A stretch of 64,000 nt of DNA. Source: Kribbella pittospori (GTDB lineage Bacteria > Actinomycetota > Actinomycetes > Propionibacteriales > Kribbellaceae). The stretch spans positions 868,001 through 932,000 of the forward strand of contig NZ_SJKB01000001.1 in assembly GCF_004331465.1 (NCBI RefSeq), given 5' to 3'. Below are positions 34,764 through 44,175 of this stretch, one piece after another; the first letter of the stretch is position 1; each line of letters opens with the position of its first letter. The position numbers and the translations under genes were made by a program. The notes under the pieces are model-generated. The model did no database searches and was not told the origin of the DNA. It saw nothing but the letters and a program-made list of their open reading frames with translations.

Positions 34764-36220
34764 TCGTCACCGCTCCTGACACAACGCTGCCCGCTGAGAA
34801 GCTGGGCAGAGTGCACTTCGTCGGTATCGGCGGCGCCGGTATGTCCGGGATCGCCCGGATCATGGCGTCCCGCGGCATCGAGGTGTCCGGCTCCGACGCC
34901 AAGGACGGGAAGGTGCTGGCCGCGTTGCGCGCGCTCGGTGCCACCTGCTGGGTCGGCCATGCCGCCGAACACGTCGCGGCCGTGGACACCGTGGTGGTGT
35001 CGACCGCGATCCGCGAGACCAACCCCGAGGTGGTCGCGGCACGGGCTGCCGGGATCCCGATCCTGCCGCGAGCCGCCGCACTCGCCTCGGTCATGGTCGG
35101 CCGCCGGACGCTGGCGATCGCCGGTACGCACGGCAAGACGACCACGACCTCCATGCTGACCGTCGCGCTGCAGCACTGCGGGGCGGATCCGTCGTACGCG
35201 ATCGGCGGCAACCTGAACGAATCGGGCTCAAACGCTCACGACGGCAGCGGCGACCTGTTCGTCGCCGAGGCGGACGAGTCGGACAAGTCGTTCCTGACCT
35301 ACACGCCCGAGGTGTCGATCGTCACCTCGGTCGAGCCGGACCACCTGGACAACTACGGCGACGAGGCCAGCTACCGGAAGGCGTTCGAGGAGTTCTGCGG
35401 TCGCGTGCTGGCCGGCGGCTTCATGGTGATCTGCCACGACGACGCGGGTGCGCGCCGGTTGGCGGCGTACGCGCGTGAGCAGGGGATCGACGTCCGCACG
35501 TACGGCGAGTCGGAGGACGCGGACCTGCGCGTCACCGAGATCACGGCCACCGGGGCCACCCAGTCGTTCGTGCCGGTGTACCGCGGCCGGAAGCTGCCGA
35601 TCGTGCAGTTGCAGCAGGCCGGCAAGCACAACGCGCTGAACGCATCGGCCGCGCTGACGGTCGGGCTGAGCCTCAGGTTCTCTGCGGCCGACCTGGCTGA
35701 AGGGCTGGCGTCGTTCACCGGCACCGGGCGGCGGTTCGAGTTCAAAGGTCTCGAGGACGGCGTGCGGGTGTTCGACTCGTACGCTCACCACCCGACCGAG
35801 CTGGCCGTCGACCTGACCGCGGCCCGGCAGGTCGCGGGGGAGGGCCGCGTGGTCGCGTGCTTCCAGCCGCACCTGTTCAGCCGGACCAGGATCTTCGCCA
35901 CCGAGTTCTCAGAGGCGCTCGCGCTGGCCGACGAGGTCGTCGTGATGGACGTCTTCGCCGCCCGTGAGGACCCGGAGCCCGGTGTCACCGGTGCCCTGAT
36001 CGCGAACCACGTGCCGCTGAAGCCGGAGCAGGTCCGTTTCGAGCCGTCGTGGTCCGCGGTACCTCAGCTGGTCGCCGATCTCGCCGAGCCGGGCGACCTG
36101 GTGGTGACGCTGGGCGCCGGCGACGTGACCCTGATCGGGCCGGAAGTCGTTGGTCTGCTGGCCGAACGCGCCGCCGCCCGCGAGTCTGCGGCCGACGCCC
36201 TCGCTCCTGTGGTGGAGTAA
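34760..36220 (+). CDS. murC: UDP-MurNAc:L-alanine ligase MurC
   Basis: 486 aa. It performs the first amino-acid addition to UDP-MurNAc. VHFVGIGGAGMSGIARIM (UDP site), IAGTHGKTTTTSMLTVAL (ATP site), EADESDKSFLTY, DHLDNYGD, FEFKGLEDGVRVFDSYAHHP and FQPHLFSRTR are conserved. GTG start overlaps murG; ftsQ follows after 18 bp. Confidence 0.96.
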   Translation: MIVTAPDTTLPAEKLGRVHFVGIGGAGMSGIARIMASRGIEVSGSDAKDGKVLAALRALGATCWVGHAAEHVAAVDTVVVSTAIRETNPEVVAARAAGIPILPRAAALASVMVGRRTLAIAGTHGKTTTTSMLTVALQHCGADPSYAIGGNLNESGSNAHDGSGDLFVAEADESDKSFLTYTPEVSIVTSVEPDHLDNYGDEASYRKAFEEFCGRVLAGGFMVICHDDAGARRLAAYAREQGIDVRTYGESEDADLRVTEITATGATQSFVPVYRGRKLPIVQLQQAGKHNALNASAALTVGLSLRFSAADLAEGLASFTGTGRRFEFKGLEDGVRVFDSYAHHPTELAVDLTAARQVAGEGRVVACFQPHLFSRTRIFATEFSEALALADEVVVMDVFAAREDPEPGVTGALIANHVPLKPEQVRFEPSWSAVPQLVADLAEPGDLVVTLGAGDVTLIGPEVVGLLAERAAARESAADALAPVVE

Positions 36221-36238
36221 TTGCGTGGGGTTCGTTGA

Positions 36239-36979
36239 ATGAGCCAGAGCGCTGATCTGGCTCGGGCACAGCAGCGGTTCGCGCGCCGGCAACGGCTCGT
36301 GCGGTGGCGGAGTTGGCTGCCGTGGGCCATCGGCGGCGCACTGGTCGTCGTGGCCGCTGTGGTCGTCTGGTTGTTCTACTACTCGTCCGCCTTCGCAGTC
36401 GATGGCGTCCGGGTGAGCGGCGCGGACACGGTGCCGGTAGCAACGATCCAGAACGTCGCCGAGGCGCCGGTCGGGACGCCATTGGCGAAGGTCGATCTGC
36501 GGTCGATCGCAGACCGGGTCCGGACCATTCCGGCGGTGGCAGACGCGCAGGTGACCCGCGCCTGGCCGAACAAGGTCGTGATCGTCGTCACGGAACGGGT
36601 CCCGGTGGTGGTCGTCACCGACGGGTCGCGGTACGAGTTGGTCGACGCGACCGGTACGACGTTCAAGACCGTGCCGGACCGGCCGGCCGGGCTGCCGGAG
36701 GCCAAGGTGACCGGCGCCCGGCGGGACGTGACGGTGCACTCGGTGGTGACGGTTTCGGCCGCGCTTCCGGACGCGTTGCGCACCCAGGTCGAGTCGATCT
36801 CGGCCGCGTCGCCGGACTCGATCACCCTCAACCTGTCGTCCGGGGTGAAGGTGGTCTGGGGCAGTTCCGATGACAGCGAGCGCAAGGCGGAAGTACTCAG
36901 CGTGCTGATGAAGCGCAAGGCGAAGGTGTACGACGTCTCGGCGCCCGATCTCCCTGTCACCAAAGGGGAAAAGCGATGA
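36239..36979 (+). CDS. ftsQ: Divisome protein FtsQ
   Basis: 246 aa. A short cytoplasmic part rich in Arg (RRQRLVRWRSW), one membrane helix (WAIGGALVVVAAVVVWLFYY), then a POTRA domain (FAVDGVRVSGADTVP to KVVIVVTERVPVVVV) and the FtsQ beta domain. FtsQ recruits FtsL/FtsB to the septum. A 161-bp leader with promoter-like sequence separates it from ftsZ. Confidence 0.93.
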   Translation: MSQSADLARAQQRFARRQRLVRWRSWLPWAIGGALVVVAAVVVWLFYYSSAFAVDGVRVSGADTVPVATIQNVAEAPVGTPLAKVDLRSIADRVRTIPAVADAQVTRAWPNKVVIVVTERVPVVVVTDGSRYELVDATGTTFKTVPDRPAGLPEAKVTGARRDVTVHSVVTVSAALPDALRTQVESISAASPDSITLNLSSGVKVVWGSSDDSERKAEVLSVLMKRKAKVYDVSAPDLPVTKGEKR

Positions 36980-37050
36980 CGGATCACATCCCGGGGCACG
37001 TGCGGCGAGGCGCGTGGACTTTGGCCGGAAGCGTCCCGTAGCGTGCGTCG

Positions 37051-37089
37051 TAATCTAAAGTTGACATAACTCTAAGCATTCAGTTGAGG
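37051..37089 (+). promoter_or_regulatory. Candidate ftsZ promoter region
   Basis: The otherwise GC-rich gap contains an AT-rich island: TAATCT at 37051-37056 could be a -10, and TTGACATAACTCTAAGC from 37061 holds a perfect -35 hexamer TTGACA. A matching -10 about 17 bp after TTGACA (TTGAGG, 37084-37089) is weak. At least one dedicated ftsZ promoter here is likely, as in other actinobacteria, but the exact start cannot be fixed. Confidence 0.45.
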
Positions 37090-37140
37090 TTCAGTCTTTT
37101 CGCTGGACAACGGGAAACGAACGAGGCGAGAGGCGCGGAC

Positions 37141-38709
37141 GTGGCGGCACCGCAGAACTACCTGGCACTCATCAAGGTCGTCGGCATCGGCGGAGGCGGC
37201 GTGAACGCCGTCAACCGGATGATCGAGCACGGTCTGAAGGGCGTTGAGTTCATCGCCATCAACACCGACGCGCAGGCGTTGCTGATGAGCGACGCGGACG
37301 TCAAGCTCGACATCGGCCGGGAGGAGACCCGGGGCCTCGGCGCCGGCGCGAACCCGGCCATCGGGCAGAAGGCCGCCGAGGACCACGCGGAGGAGATCGA
37401 GGAGGCGCTCAAGGGCGCCGACATGGTCTTCGTCACCGCCGGCGAGGGCGGCGGCACCGGCACCGGCGGCGCTCCCGTCGTGGCCCGGATCGCCCGATCG
37501 CTCGGCGCTCTGACCATCGGTGTGGTGACCCGGCCGTTCTCGTTCGAGGGCAAGCGCCGCGCGACCCAGGCCGAGGACGGCATCAGCACCCTCCGCGAGG
37601 AGGTCGACACGCTGATCGTGATCCCGAACGACCGGCTGCTGACGATCTCCGACCGCGCCGTGTCCGTGCTGGACGCGTTCAAGCAGGCCGACCAGGTGCT
37701 GCTGCAGGGTGTTTCCGGCATCACCGACCTGATCACCACCCCCGGTCTGATCAACGTGGACTTCGCCGACGTCAAGGCGGTCATGTCGAACGCCGGATCC
37801 GCGTTGATGGGCATCGGCTCGTCCCGCGGCGAGGACCGCGCGGTCGCGGCGGCCGAGGCGGCCATCTCCTCGCCGTTGCTCGAGGCAAGTATCGAGGGCG
37901 CGCACGGCGTACTGCTGTCGATCGCCGGCGGCTCCGACCTGGGCCTGTTCGAGATCAACGAGGCGGCCCAACTGGTCTCGGAGTCCGCGCACACGGACGC
38001 GAACATCATCTTCGGTGCGGTCATCGACGACGCGCTCGGCGACGAGGTGCGGGTCACCGTGATCGCGGCCGGGTTCGACGGCGGGATGCCGAAGCGCCGC
38101 GAGCAGGCGATGAACTCGGCTCGCCCGCAGACCACCCGTCCGGCCACCGAGACGTACTCGGCGCCGATGTCCGGGACGACGAACCCGCCGGCCCAGAGCG
38201 GTCAGCAGGCTGGTCAGCCTCCGACCGGGCAGCCGGGGCAGCCGCCGGCAGGGCAGCCCGGCGCCGGCCAGTCCGCAGCCGGTCAGCCGGCCGCGGGTCA
38301 GGGCTCGACGGGACAGGGCACGCCGGGGCAGGCCGGGTCCGGGCAGGGCACCGCGGGGCAGAACGCTGGTGCAGCCGCGGGCACCCCGGCCGGCCAGGCC
38401 ACGACTCCGCCGGCTCCCACCGACGACACCGTCCCGGTTCCGGCCCCGACCGAGGGCCGTCCAGGAGCGGGTACGACGAACTCGGCGCGCTCGCAGTCCG
38501 GCGACCCGGTTCGCACCGTGCCGTCGCAGCCCGCGCCGCACACGCCGGCCACTCCGACCTCGCCGCACTCGTGGCCGACCAACGGTCCGAGCAACTCGCC
38601 GGCCGGCGGTTCGTCGTCCGGTTCGACCTCCTCGCAGCCCGCTCCGGCCCGCCCGGTGCGGAAGCCGGAGCCGGAAGAGGACCTCGACATCCCGGACTTC
38701 CTCAAGTAG
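37141..38709 (+). CDS. ftsZ: Cell division GTPase FtsZ with unusually long linker
   Basis: 522 aa from GTG 37141 with GAGAGG 7 nt upstream. The GTPase core is standard: [26 protein letters not shown], the tubulin signature GGGTGTG at 103-109, [10 protein letters not shown] and the T7 region near [11 protein letters not shown]. After about residue 320 comes a linker of roughly 190 residues rich in Gly, Gln, Pro, Ala and Thr ([15 protein letters not shown] and similar), ending in the conserved tail [11 protein letters not shown] that binds SepF. Streptomyces FtsZ is about 400 aa, so this linker is about 110 residues longer. Confidence 0.97.
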   Translation: MAAPQNYLALIKVVGIGGGGVNAVNRMIEHGLKGVEFIAINTDAQALLMSDADVKLDIGREETRGLGAGANPAIGQKAAEDHAEEIEEALKGADMVFVTAGEGGGTGTGGAPVVARIARSLGALTIGVVTRPFSFEGKRRATQAEDGISTLREEVDTLIVIPNDRLLTISDRAVSVLDAFKQADQVLLQGVSGITDLITTPGLINVDFADVKAVMSNAGSALMGIGSSRGEDRAVAAAEAAISSPLLEASIEGAHGVLLSIAGGSDLGLFEINEAAQLVSESAHTDANIIFGAVIDDALGDEVRVTVIAAGFDGGMPKRREQAMNSARPQTTRPATETYSAPMSGTTNPPAQSGQQAGQPPTGQPGQPPAGQPGAGQSAAGQPAAGQGSTGQGTPGQAGSGQGTAGQNAGAAAGTPAGQATTPPAPTDDTVPVPAPTEGRPGAGTTNSARSQSGDPVRTVPSQPAPHTPATPTSPHSWPTNGPSNSPAGGSSSGSTSSQPAPARPVRKPEPEEDLDIPDFLK

Positions 38710-38718
38710 CTCGCGAGG

Positions 38719-39222
38719 TCAGACCTGCCGGGGTCGGTAGACCGATACGAGGACGCCGTACCGCGACTCGCCCGGGCCGGCGTCAGTGAGTCCGTCGACG
38801 ATCTGCCTGAGGTGATCGGACAGTTCGGCGACTTGCTCGCGCGTCAGCCGGATGTTGCGGAGGATGACCATCGGGTCGTCGTCAGCGGTGAGCAACTCGG
38901 CTCCGACTGCCTGCAGTGTGACCGTGTTGTTCGCCCGCGCGCCTTCGCCGACGAAGTCGAACTTCCGGGCCGCGCGCTGGTAGTACTGCTCGGTCCCACC
39001 CCGCACCTGCCGGGTCCCGGCGGGCTGCACCATGCCCGCATCCCGTAGTACGCCGAGATGATGGGCCACGTTCCCCTTCGCCGTCCCGAGCATGGTCGCC
39101 AGTTGGCTGATCGTCGCCGCCTCCTGGCCGAGCGCGAACAGCAACCGTTGTCGTAGTGGATGCCCGAGCGCCTTGAAGTGCTCGGCGCTGGACACCACGA
39201 AAAGATCGGCCATCTCCGTCAT
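38719..39222 (-). CDS. ArsR-type winged-helix regulator
   Basis: 167 aa. FKALGHPLRQRLLFALGQE, ATISQLATMLGTAKGNVAHHLGVLRDAGMVQPAG form the ArsR/HTH_20 DNA-binding domain; no CxC metal motif is seen, so it probably does not sense arsenic-type metals. The C-terminal half is helical. It diverges from the S41 peptidase gene, and a perfect 24-bp inverted repeat starts 6 bp upstream of its ATG, a likely autoregulatory operator. Together these two genes interrupt the usual ftsZ-pgeF neighbourhood. Confidence 0.85.
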   Translation of the reverse strand: MTEMADLFVVSSAEHFKALGHPLRQRLLFALGQEAATISQLATMLGTAKGNVAHHLGVLRDAGMVQPAGTRQVRGGTEQYYQRAARKFDFVGEGARANNTVTLQAVGAELLTADDDPMVILRNIRLTREQVAELSDHLRQIVDGLTDAGPGESRYGVLVSVYRPRQV

Positions 39223-39227
39223 GGATT

Positions 39228-39251
39228 AAGCGTCAATAGTTCTTGACGCTT
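39228..39251. promoter_or_regulatory. Perfect inverted-repeat operator
   Basis: AAGCGTCAA (39228-39236) and TTGACGCTT (39243-39251) are exact 9-bp arms with a 6-bp spacer, in the 57-bp gap between the divergent ArsR-type gene and the S41 peptidase. The size suits an ArsR dimer. The right arm contains TTGACG, a -35-like hexamer, so binding would block transcription of the peptidase. Confidence 0.75.
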
Positions 39252-39279
39252 TGTCAATCCGCATGCTTCACTCCTGGCC

Positions 39280-40260
39280 ATGAATCCTGAGGAGATCCAA
39301 GCCGTCCTCCGTGCCCTGGCGGCCGTCGTGGCCGAGCATTATGTGTTCCCCGAGGTCGGCGCCGAGGTCGCAGCGCGCCTGATCGGCGCCGCCGAGTCCG
39401 GCCGGTACGACGAACTCGGCACACCCGAGCGGTTGTCCGAAGTCGTGACCGCCGATCTGCAGCTGGGCAACAACGACCTGCATCTGCGCCTGATGTTCCA
39501 CCCCGGCGAGGTTCCTGACGAGGAGGACCCGGCGGCCGAGGAGGCGTACTGGCTGCGGCGGGCCGAGCTCGACGCCGGCGGTGTCGGACGGATCGAGCGG
39601 CTGGACGGCAACATCGGCCTGCTCGAGCTCCGGCCGCTGCTCTACGACCCGGCACACGCCGGCGCCGCGATGACCGCGGCACTCTCGATGGTCGCGACCA
39701 CCGACGCCTTGCTGATCGACCTACGGCGCTGCGTCGGTGGATCACCGGAGCAGGTCGCCCTGGTCTGCGGCCATCTGTTCGGACCGGAGCCCGTGCATCT
39801 CAACGACCTGGTCACCCCGTCCGACGGCACGGTGCGGCAGTACTGGACCACGCCGTCTGTCGGCGCGCCTCGCTTCGGCGCTACCAAGCCGATCTGGGTA
39901 CTGACCAGTGCGTCGACGTTCTCGGGTGGCGAGGAGCTGTCCTACGACCTGCAGCAGCTCGGCCGGGCGGTGATCGTCGGCGAACGTACGCGGGGCGGTG
40001 CGCACCCCCGTCGCGGATTCAAGCTGCACTCGCACCTGGAGGCGACGGTCCCGGTGCAGCGGGCGATGAACCCGATCTCCGGCACCAACTGGGAGGGTAC
40101 GGGCGTCGCTCCGGATATCGAGGTACCGGCAGCCGACGCGTTCACTGTCGCCTACCGGCGTGCGCTCGAACACGTCCTGACGCTGTCGTCCGATCCGGAC
40201 CGCCGAAGTGTGACCGACGAAGCGCGGGCGGTACTGGGTGCCGCGGTTGTGGCTGGGTAA
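39280..40260 (+). CDS. S41-family (C-terminal processing/IRBP-like) peptidase
   Basis: 326 aa without a signal peptide. An N-terminal helical bundle (EEIQAVLRALAAVVAEHYVFPE) as in IRBP/S41 proteins is followed by the protease core: LLIDLRRCVGGSPEQVALV, WVLTSASTFSGGEELSYDLQ with the Ser of TFSGGE as nucleophile candidate, and VGERTRGGAHPRRGF. The ending TGVAPDIEVPAADAF is typical. The target is unknown. It is probably controlled by the divergent ArsR-type protein. The next gene, pgeF, starts 9 bp later. Confidence 0.85.
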   Translation: MNPEEIQAVLRALAAVVAEHYVFPEVGAEVAARLIGAAESGRYDELGTPERLSEVVTADLQLGNNDLHLRLMFHPGEVPDEEDPAAEEAYWLRRAELDAGGVGRIERLDGNIGLLELRPLLYDPAHAGAAMTAALSMVATTDALLIDLRRCVGGSPEQVALVCGHLFGPEPVHLNDLVTPSDGTVRQYWTTPSVGAPRFGATKPIWVLTSASTFSGGEELSYDLQQLGRAVIVGERTRGGAHPRRGFKLHSHLEATVPVQRAMNPISGTNWEGTGVAPDIEVPAADAFTVAYRRALEHVLTLSSDPDRRSVTDEARAVLGAAVVAG

Positions 40261-40269
40261 TCTTCTGGC

Positions 40270-41001
40270 GTGTTCAGTTACGACGAGGTTCTCGGTTCCG
40301 CCCGCTTCGCCGTCACCGACCGCTTCGGCGGTGTGAGCACGGCGCCGTACGGCGAACTGAACCTCGGCGGATCGGGTGAGGATCCGGAGCTGATCGCGGA
40401 GAACTTCCGCCGGATCGCGGCAGCCTTCGGCGTTGAGCCGGAGGCAGTCGTCCGGGTCAGCCAGGTCCACGGGCGCGACGTTCATGTGGTCCGGCCGGGC
40501 GACGAGTTGCCGGCCGACCCGACACCTATCGCGGACGCGATCGTGACGACCAGGTCCGATGTGGTGCTGGCCGTCCGTGCCGCCGACTGCCTTCCGGTCT
40601 TGCTGGCCGATTCCGAGCAACACGTGATCGGTGCCGCCCACTCCGGACGCCCGGGGATGTACGTCGGCGTCGTACCGGCGACCGTCGAGGCGATGCGTGA
40701 CCTCGGTGCCCGGAACATCACCGCCGTACTCGGGCCGCATGCGTGTGGGAAGTGCTACGAGGTGCCCGCGCAGATGCGGGCCGAGATCGCGGAGCGGGTG
40801 CCGGCGTCGTACTCCGAGACCAGTTGGGGTACGCCGGCCGTCGACGTGGCGGCCGGAGTGAAGTCGCAGCTCGCCGAGCTCGGGGTCGAGGTGATCGACG
40901 CGACCGCGTGCACGATCGAGTCGGAGAACCTGTACTCGTACCGGCGCGAAGGCAAGGTCAGCGGACGCCTGGCCGGTCTGGTCAAGCTGGCTGTGAAGTG
41001 A
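40270..41001 (+). CDS. pgeF: Peptidoglycan editing factor PgeF (laccase-domain)
   Basis: 243 aa from a GTG. The DUF152/YfiH fold shows VTDRFGGVSTAPYGELNLG, RVSQVHGRDVHVV (metal His), AVRAADCLPVLLAD (Cys), IGAAHSGRPGMYVGVV (His) and GPHACGKCYEVP. E. coli PgeF removes wrongly incorporated L-Ser from precursor UDP-MurNAc peptides. In most actinobacteria it directly follows ftsZ; here two genes are inserted between them. Confidence 0.92.
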   Translation: MFSYDEVLGSARFAVTDRFGGVSTAPYGELNLGGSGEDPELIAENFRRIAAAFGVEPEAVVRVSQVHGRDVHVVRPGDELPADPTPIADAIVTTRSDVVLAVRAADCLPVLLADSEQHVIGAAHSGRPGMYVGVVPATVEAMRDLGARNITAVLGPHACGKCYEVPAQMRAEIAERVPASYSETSWGTPAVDVAAGVKSQLAELGVEVIDATACTIESENLYSYRREGKVSGRLAGLVKLAVK

Positions 41002-41008
41002 CAACAGC

Positions 41009-41722
41009 ATGAGGACACGCGCCCAGGAACTACAGGGCAACCTGCAGCAGGTCCGGGAACGGATCGAGAAGGCCTGTCAGGCGGCCGGGAGGTCTCCGGA
41101 CGAGGTCACCCTCGTCGCGATCACCAAAACCTTCCCAGTCAGCGACGTACGGGCGCTGGGAACCCTCGGGATCCGGGACGTGGGGGAGAACCGCGAGCAG
41201 GAGCTCAAGGCGAAGGCACCGGAGTGCCCGGATCTGACCTGGCACTTCGTCGGGCAACTGCAGTCGAAGAAGGCCCGTTCGGTCGCGCGGAACGCGTCGA
41301 TCGTGCACTCCGTGGACCGATCGTCACTGGTGGTCGCGCTGTCGAAGGCCGCTGTCGCCGAGGAGAAGACCCTTCGCTGCCTGCTCCAGGTGAGCCTGGC
41401 GTCGTACGGATCGAGTGAGGCCGCGACCGGGGCCGAGCGCGGTGGCGTCGAGCCGGACGCCGTACCGGAACTGGCCGCTGAGGTCGCGGCGGCGGACGGG
41501 CTGGAGTTGGGTGGCGTGATGGCGGTTGCGCCGCTCGGATCGGACCCGGACGAAGCGTTCGCCGGGCTGCAAGAAGTAGCGTCGCGGCTACGCTCCGAAC
41601 ACCCCGGTGCGGACTGGATCTCGGCCGGGATGACGGGTGATCTGGAGGCCGCGATCAGGCGCGGCGCGACACACGTCCGGCTCGGGCGCGCCTTACTCGG
41701 TACGCGTCCTCCACTCGGTTAG
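41009..41722 (+). CDS. YggS/PLPBP-family pyridoxal phosphate homeostasis protein
   Basis: 237 aa. The PLP-binding Lys is in [18 protein letters not shown] near residue 38. [42 protein letters not shown] and the C-terminal phosphate site [28 protein letters not shown] match the family, which buffers PLP and affects amino-acid metabolism. It lies 7 bp after pgeF and 71 bp before sepF, the normal actinobacterial order. Confidence 0.93.
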   Translation: MRTRAQELQGNLQQVRERIEKACQAAGRSPDEVTLVAITKTFPVSDVRALGTLGIRDVGENREQELKAKAPECPDLTWHFVGQLQSKKARSVARNASIVHSVDRSSLVVALSKAAVAEEKTLRCLLQVSLASYGSSEAATGAERGGVEPDAVPELAAEVAAADGLELGGVMAVAPLGSDPDEAFAGLQEVASRLRSEHPGADWISAGMTGDLEAAIRRGATHVRLGRALLGTRPPLG

Positions 41723-41793
41723 TGTCGACATCGAGCAGGTTTTGCTTCCTGCTCACCGTTGTCGTCGAACCGGGATCGAGGGGCTGGAGGGCC

Positions 41794-42360
41794 ATGAGCG
41801 GCGCACTGCGCAAGATGGGTGTGTACCTCGGCTTGGTCGAGGACGGGGAGCGCTACAACGCTCGCTACGACGACGAGTACGACGACTACGAAGAGTACGA
41901 CGACGAAGCCGTCGACGGGGAGTCCCACGAGCCCGAGCCGGTGCCCGCCGGCCGGGAGAGCCGCGAAGCCCGTGAGTCCCGCACCGAGTCGCAGTCGCAC
42001 TCGGGTCGCGAGGAGCAGGGCGCAACGGTGAGCAAGTTTCCAGATCGACGTGGTGTAGCACCGTCCCCGGAGGTTACCGAGTTGGCCCGCATCACCACCG
42101 TGCACCCGCGCAGCTACAACGAGGCGCGAGTCATCGGTGAGCACTTCCGCGACGGCACGCCCGTCATCATGAACCTGACCGAGATGGACCACGCGGACGC
42201 CAAGCGGCTGGTCGATTTCGCCGCCGGGCTGATCTTCTGCTGCCGTGGTTCGATCGAGCGGATCACCACCAAGGTGTTCCTGGTCTGCCCGCCGAACGTG
42301 ACAGTGGCCGCCGAGGAGAAGGAGAAGATCGCCGCGGACGGGTTCTACAACCAGAGCTGA
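41794..42360 (+). CDS. sepF: Z-ring anchor SepF
   Basis: 188 aa from ATG 41794 with GGAGG 3-8 nt upstream. The N-terminal amphipathic helix [16 protein letters not shown] can insert in the membrane. An acidic linker rich in Asp, Glu and Tyr follows, then the SepF core [46 protein letters not shown] and [12 protein letters not shown]. SepF tethers FtsZ and is essential in actinobacteria lacking FtsA and ZipA. Confidence 0.95.
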   Translation: MSGALRKMGVYLGLVEDGERYNARYDDEYDDYEEYDDEAVDGESHEPEPVPAGRESREARESRTESQSHSGREEQGATVSKFPDRRGVAPSPEVTELARITTVHPRSYNEARVIGEHFRDGTPVIMNLTEMDHADAKRLVDFAAGLIFCCRGSIERITTKVFLVCPPNVTVAAEEKEKIAADGFYNQS

Positions 42361-42398
42361 CCCGAACCCTTCGCCGGTCTTCTACACTCATTGACGAC

Positions 42399-42704
42399 AT
42401 GGTTGCTCTAGCGCTCGTCCTCAGTGTTCTGTACTGGGTGCTGCTCGCCTTCTTCCTGGTGCTGGTGGCGCGGTTCGTACTCAGTCTGATCGTCATGTTC
42501 GCGCCGCAGTGGCACCCGAAAGGCCCCCTGCTGCTGTTCTTCGAACTGATTTACTCCGTCACCGATCCGTTCCTGCGGCCGCTGCGGCGGATCCTGCCCC
42601 CGATCGGGGCCGGCGGAATCCGGATCGACCTGTCCATGCTGATGCTGTTCGTGATCGTCTCCGTGGCGATGTCGATCAACTCGACCGCACTCGGATCGCT
42701 GTGA
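42399..42704 (+). CDS. YggT-family membrane protein
   Basis: 101 aa with two or three hydrophobic segments (LVLSVLYWVLLAFFLVLVARFVLSL and LSMLMLFVIVSVAMSI). FELIYSVTDPFLRPLRRILPPIGAGGIRIDLS is the YggT core. The role is unknown; members are regularly found between sepF and divIVA. The following 248 bp to divIVA contain no gene; TAGAGT at 42783 may be the -10 of a divIVA promoter. Confidence 0.9.
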   Translation: MVALALVLSVLYWVLLAFFLVLVARFVLSLIVMFAPQWHPKGPLLLFFELIYSVTDPFLRPLRRILPPIGAGGIRIDLSMLMLFVIVSVAMSINSTALGSL

Positions 42705-42952
42705 CCCAGCGGATCGGGGCGGACAGGGAACCGGCGGAGGTTCTGCCGGGCCGGAGGGTGAGGACGCCGGGGACTGGGTAGGTAGAGTCTCGACGAAACG
42801 GCTGAGTTGTCGAGCCGCTCCGCGGGGGCAGTGGGAGCGTTATCGCCCGCCCGGATTCCGTCAGAACACAACGAAGCGATAACGTGATCTACTGAGTCGC
42901 CGAGGTGAAGGCCACGGGGACTCCGCCAAGACACAGACAAACGAGGTGAAAG

Positions 42953-43714
42953 ATGCCGCTGACGCCGGATGACGTCCGCTCGAAGCAATTCACGCCCGTC
43001 CGACTACGGGAGGGCTACGACGTCACAGAGGTCGACTCCTTCCTCGACGAGGTGGAGGCCGAGCTCGAGCGACTTCTCGCCGAGAACGAGGAGCTGCGGG
43101 CCAAGCTCGCGGCGGCTCAGCGCGCGGGCGCGGGACAGGAGCGGCCGGTCGTCGACCAGACCGCTGCGCTGCCGCCCGTCGTGCAGCAGCCCAAGCCCCC
43201 GGTCGTGGTCGAGAAGCCGGAGGAGAAGCCACCCGTGGTGCCCGCTGTAGCGGCCGCGGGGGCTGCTGCGGCAGCAGGCACTGTCGGAGACGCGTCCAGC
43301 TCCGCCGTGCGGCTGCTGGAAATGGCGACCAAGCACTCCGACGACCTGGTCCAGGAGGCGAAGGACACCGCCGACAAGATCATCGGCGAGGCCCGCGCCA
43401 AGGCCGAGCGGCTGGAGAACGAGGCGCGTGGCAAGGCCGACCGGATGACCGGCGAGGCCCGTGCCCGCGCCGAGAAGCTGGACGGCGAGATCGCCGAGCG
43501 CCGCGCCCAGATGCTGGGGACCCTGGAGAAGCAGAAGGGCCAGCTCGAGCGCACGATCGACGACCTGCACGCCTACGAGCGCGAGTACCGCAGCCGGCTG
43601 AAGACGTACTTCACCGAGCAGCTCAAGGCGCTCGGGAACGGCGACGACACGCTGAGCCCGCGCAACGGCTTCCGCCCGGAGGCCCGCGCCCAGGCTCACG
43701 GTCACGGCGTCTAA
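42953..43714 (+). CDS. divIVA: Polar growth protein DivIVA (Wag31)
   Basis: 253 aa; ribosome site GAGGTGA before the ATG. The N-terminal lipid-binding domain PLTPDDVRSKQFTPVRLREGYDVTEVDSFL with the following coiled coil (VEAELERLLAENEELRAKLAA) is diagnostic. A Pro/Val/Ala-rich linker (about 70-115) separates it from a second long coiled coil (about 125-235, repeats of EARAKAERLENEARGKADRM). DivIVA marks curved poles and organises apical growth in actinobacteria. The gene ends the cluster, followed by a strong hairpin. Confidence 0.95.
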   Translation: MPLTPDDVRSKQFTPVRLREGYDVTEVDSFLDEVEAELERLLAENEELRAKLAAAQRAGAGQERPVVDQTAALPPVVQQPKPPVVVEKPEEKPPVVPAVAAAGAAAAAGTVGDASSSAVRLLEMATKHSDDLVQEAKDTADKIIGEARAKAERLENEARGKADRMTGEARARAEKLDGEIAERRAQMLGTLEKQKGQLERTIDDLHAYEREYRSRLKTYFTEQLKALGNGDDTLSPRNGFRPEARAQAHGHGV

Positions 43715-43725
43715 AGAAACCTCGC

Positions 43726-43760
43726 GAAGAGGCGGTGCTTTCCGGCAGCACCGCCTCTTC
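43726..43760 (+). terminator. Hairpin after divIVA
   Basis: GAAGAGGCGGTGCT (43726-43739) pairs perfectly with AGCACCGCCTCTTC (43747-43760) around a 7-nt loop. There is no U-tract after it, as is common for actinobacterial terminators. It closes the dcw transcript. Confidence 0.75.
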
Positions 43761-43809
43761 GGCATGTCTGGCCACTTCTGACGCACCGTCCCTTCGTGGT
43801 GACAGGGTG

Positions 43810-44175
43810 TCAGGGCCAGGCCAGCGGATCCTTCCGGCCACTGAGCGTCTCGACGTCAGTGAGCCGTAGCCGGTACGGCGTCAGCCGTAGCAGCGAGGGC
43901 GATTCCCCGGCCGGGCCGTCGGGGAACACACTCCAGAAGTCGTAGCCGAGCGGTGCCGGCTCGCCCCGGTACAACTCCCAGACTCGTTGCCGGGTCGCCA
44001 CATCGGCGATCCACTCCCCGCGGCAGTCCGCGACCGCGACCTCATGACCGGGCTCCCAGCAGCTGCAGCTCAGATACGGGCTGTAGGCAAGATGTCGCAC
44101 CTTCACCGGCGTCGCCCGTGTGACGATCCACCCGGTCAGCTCATCCGCTTCGCCGACGGCGTGGTGTTCCAGCAT
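43810..44175 (-). pseudogene. Truncated pyridoxamine 5'-phosphate oxidase-like protein
   Basis: 121 aa. From GWIVTRATPVKVRHLAYSPYLSC through DCRGEWIADVATRQRVWELY to LLRLTPYRLRLTDVETL it looks like the middle and C-terminal parts of a PNPOx-type flavin-binding protein. The usual N-terminal strand region (about 40-50 residues) is missing. The upstream sequence in this frame has no plausible homology and instead reads well on the other strand. It may still be translated from the ATG at 44175, but I treat it as a remnant. Confidence 0.5.
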
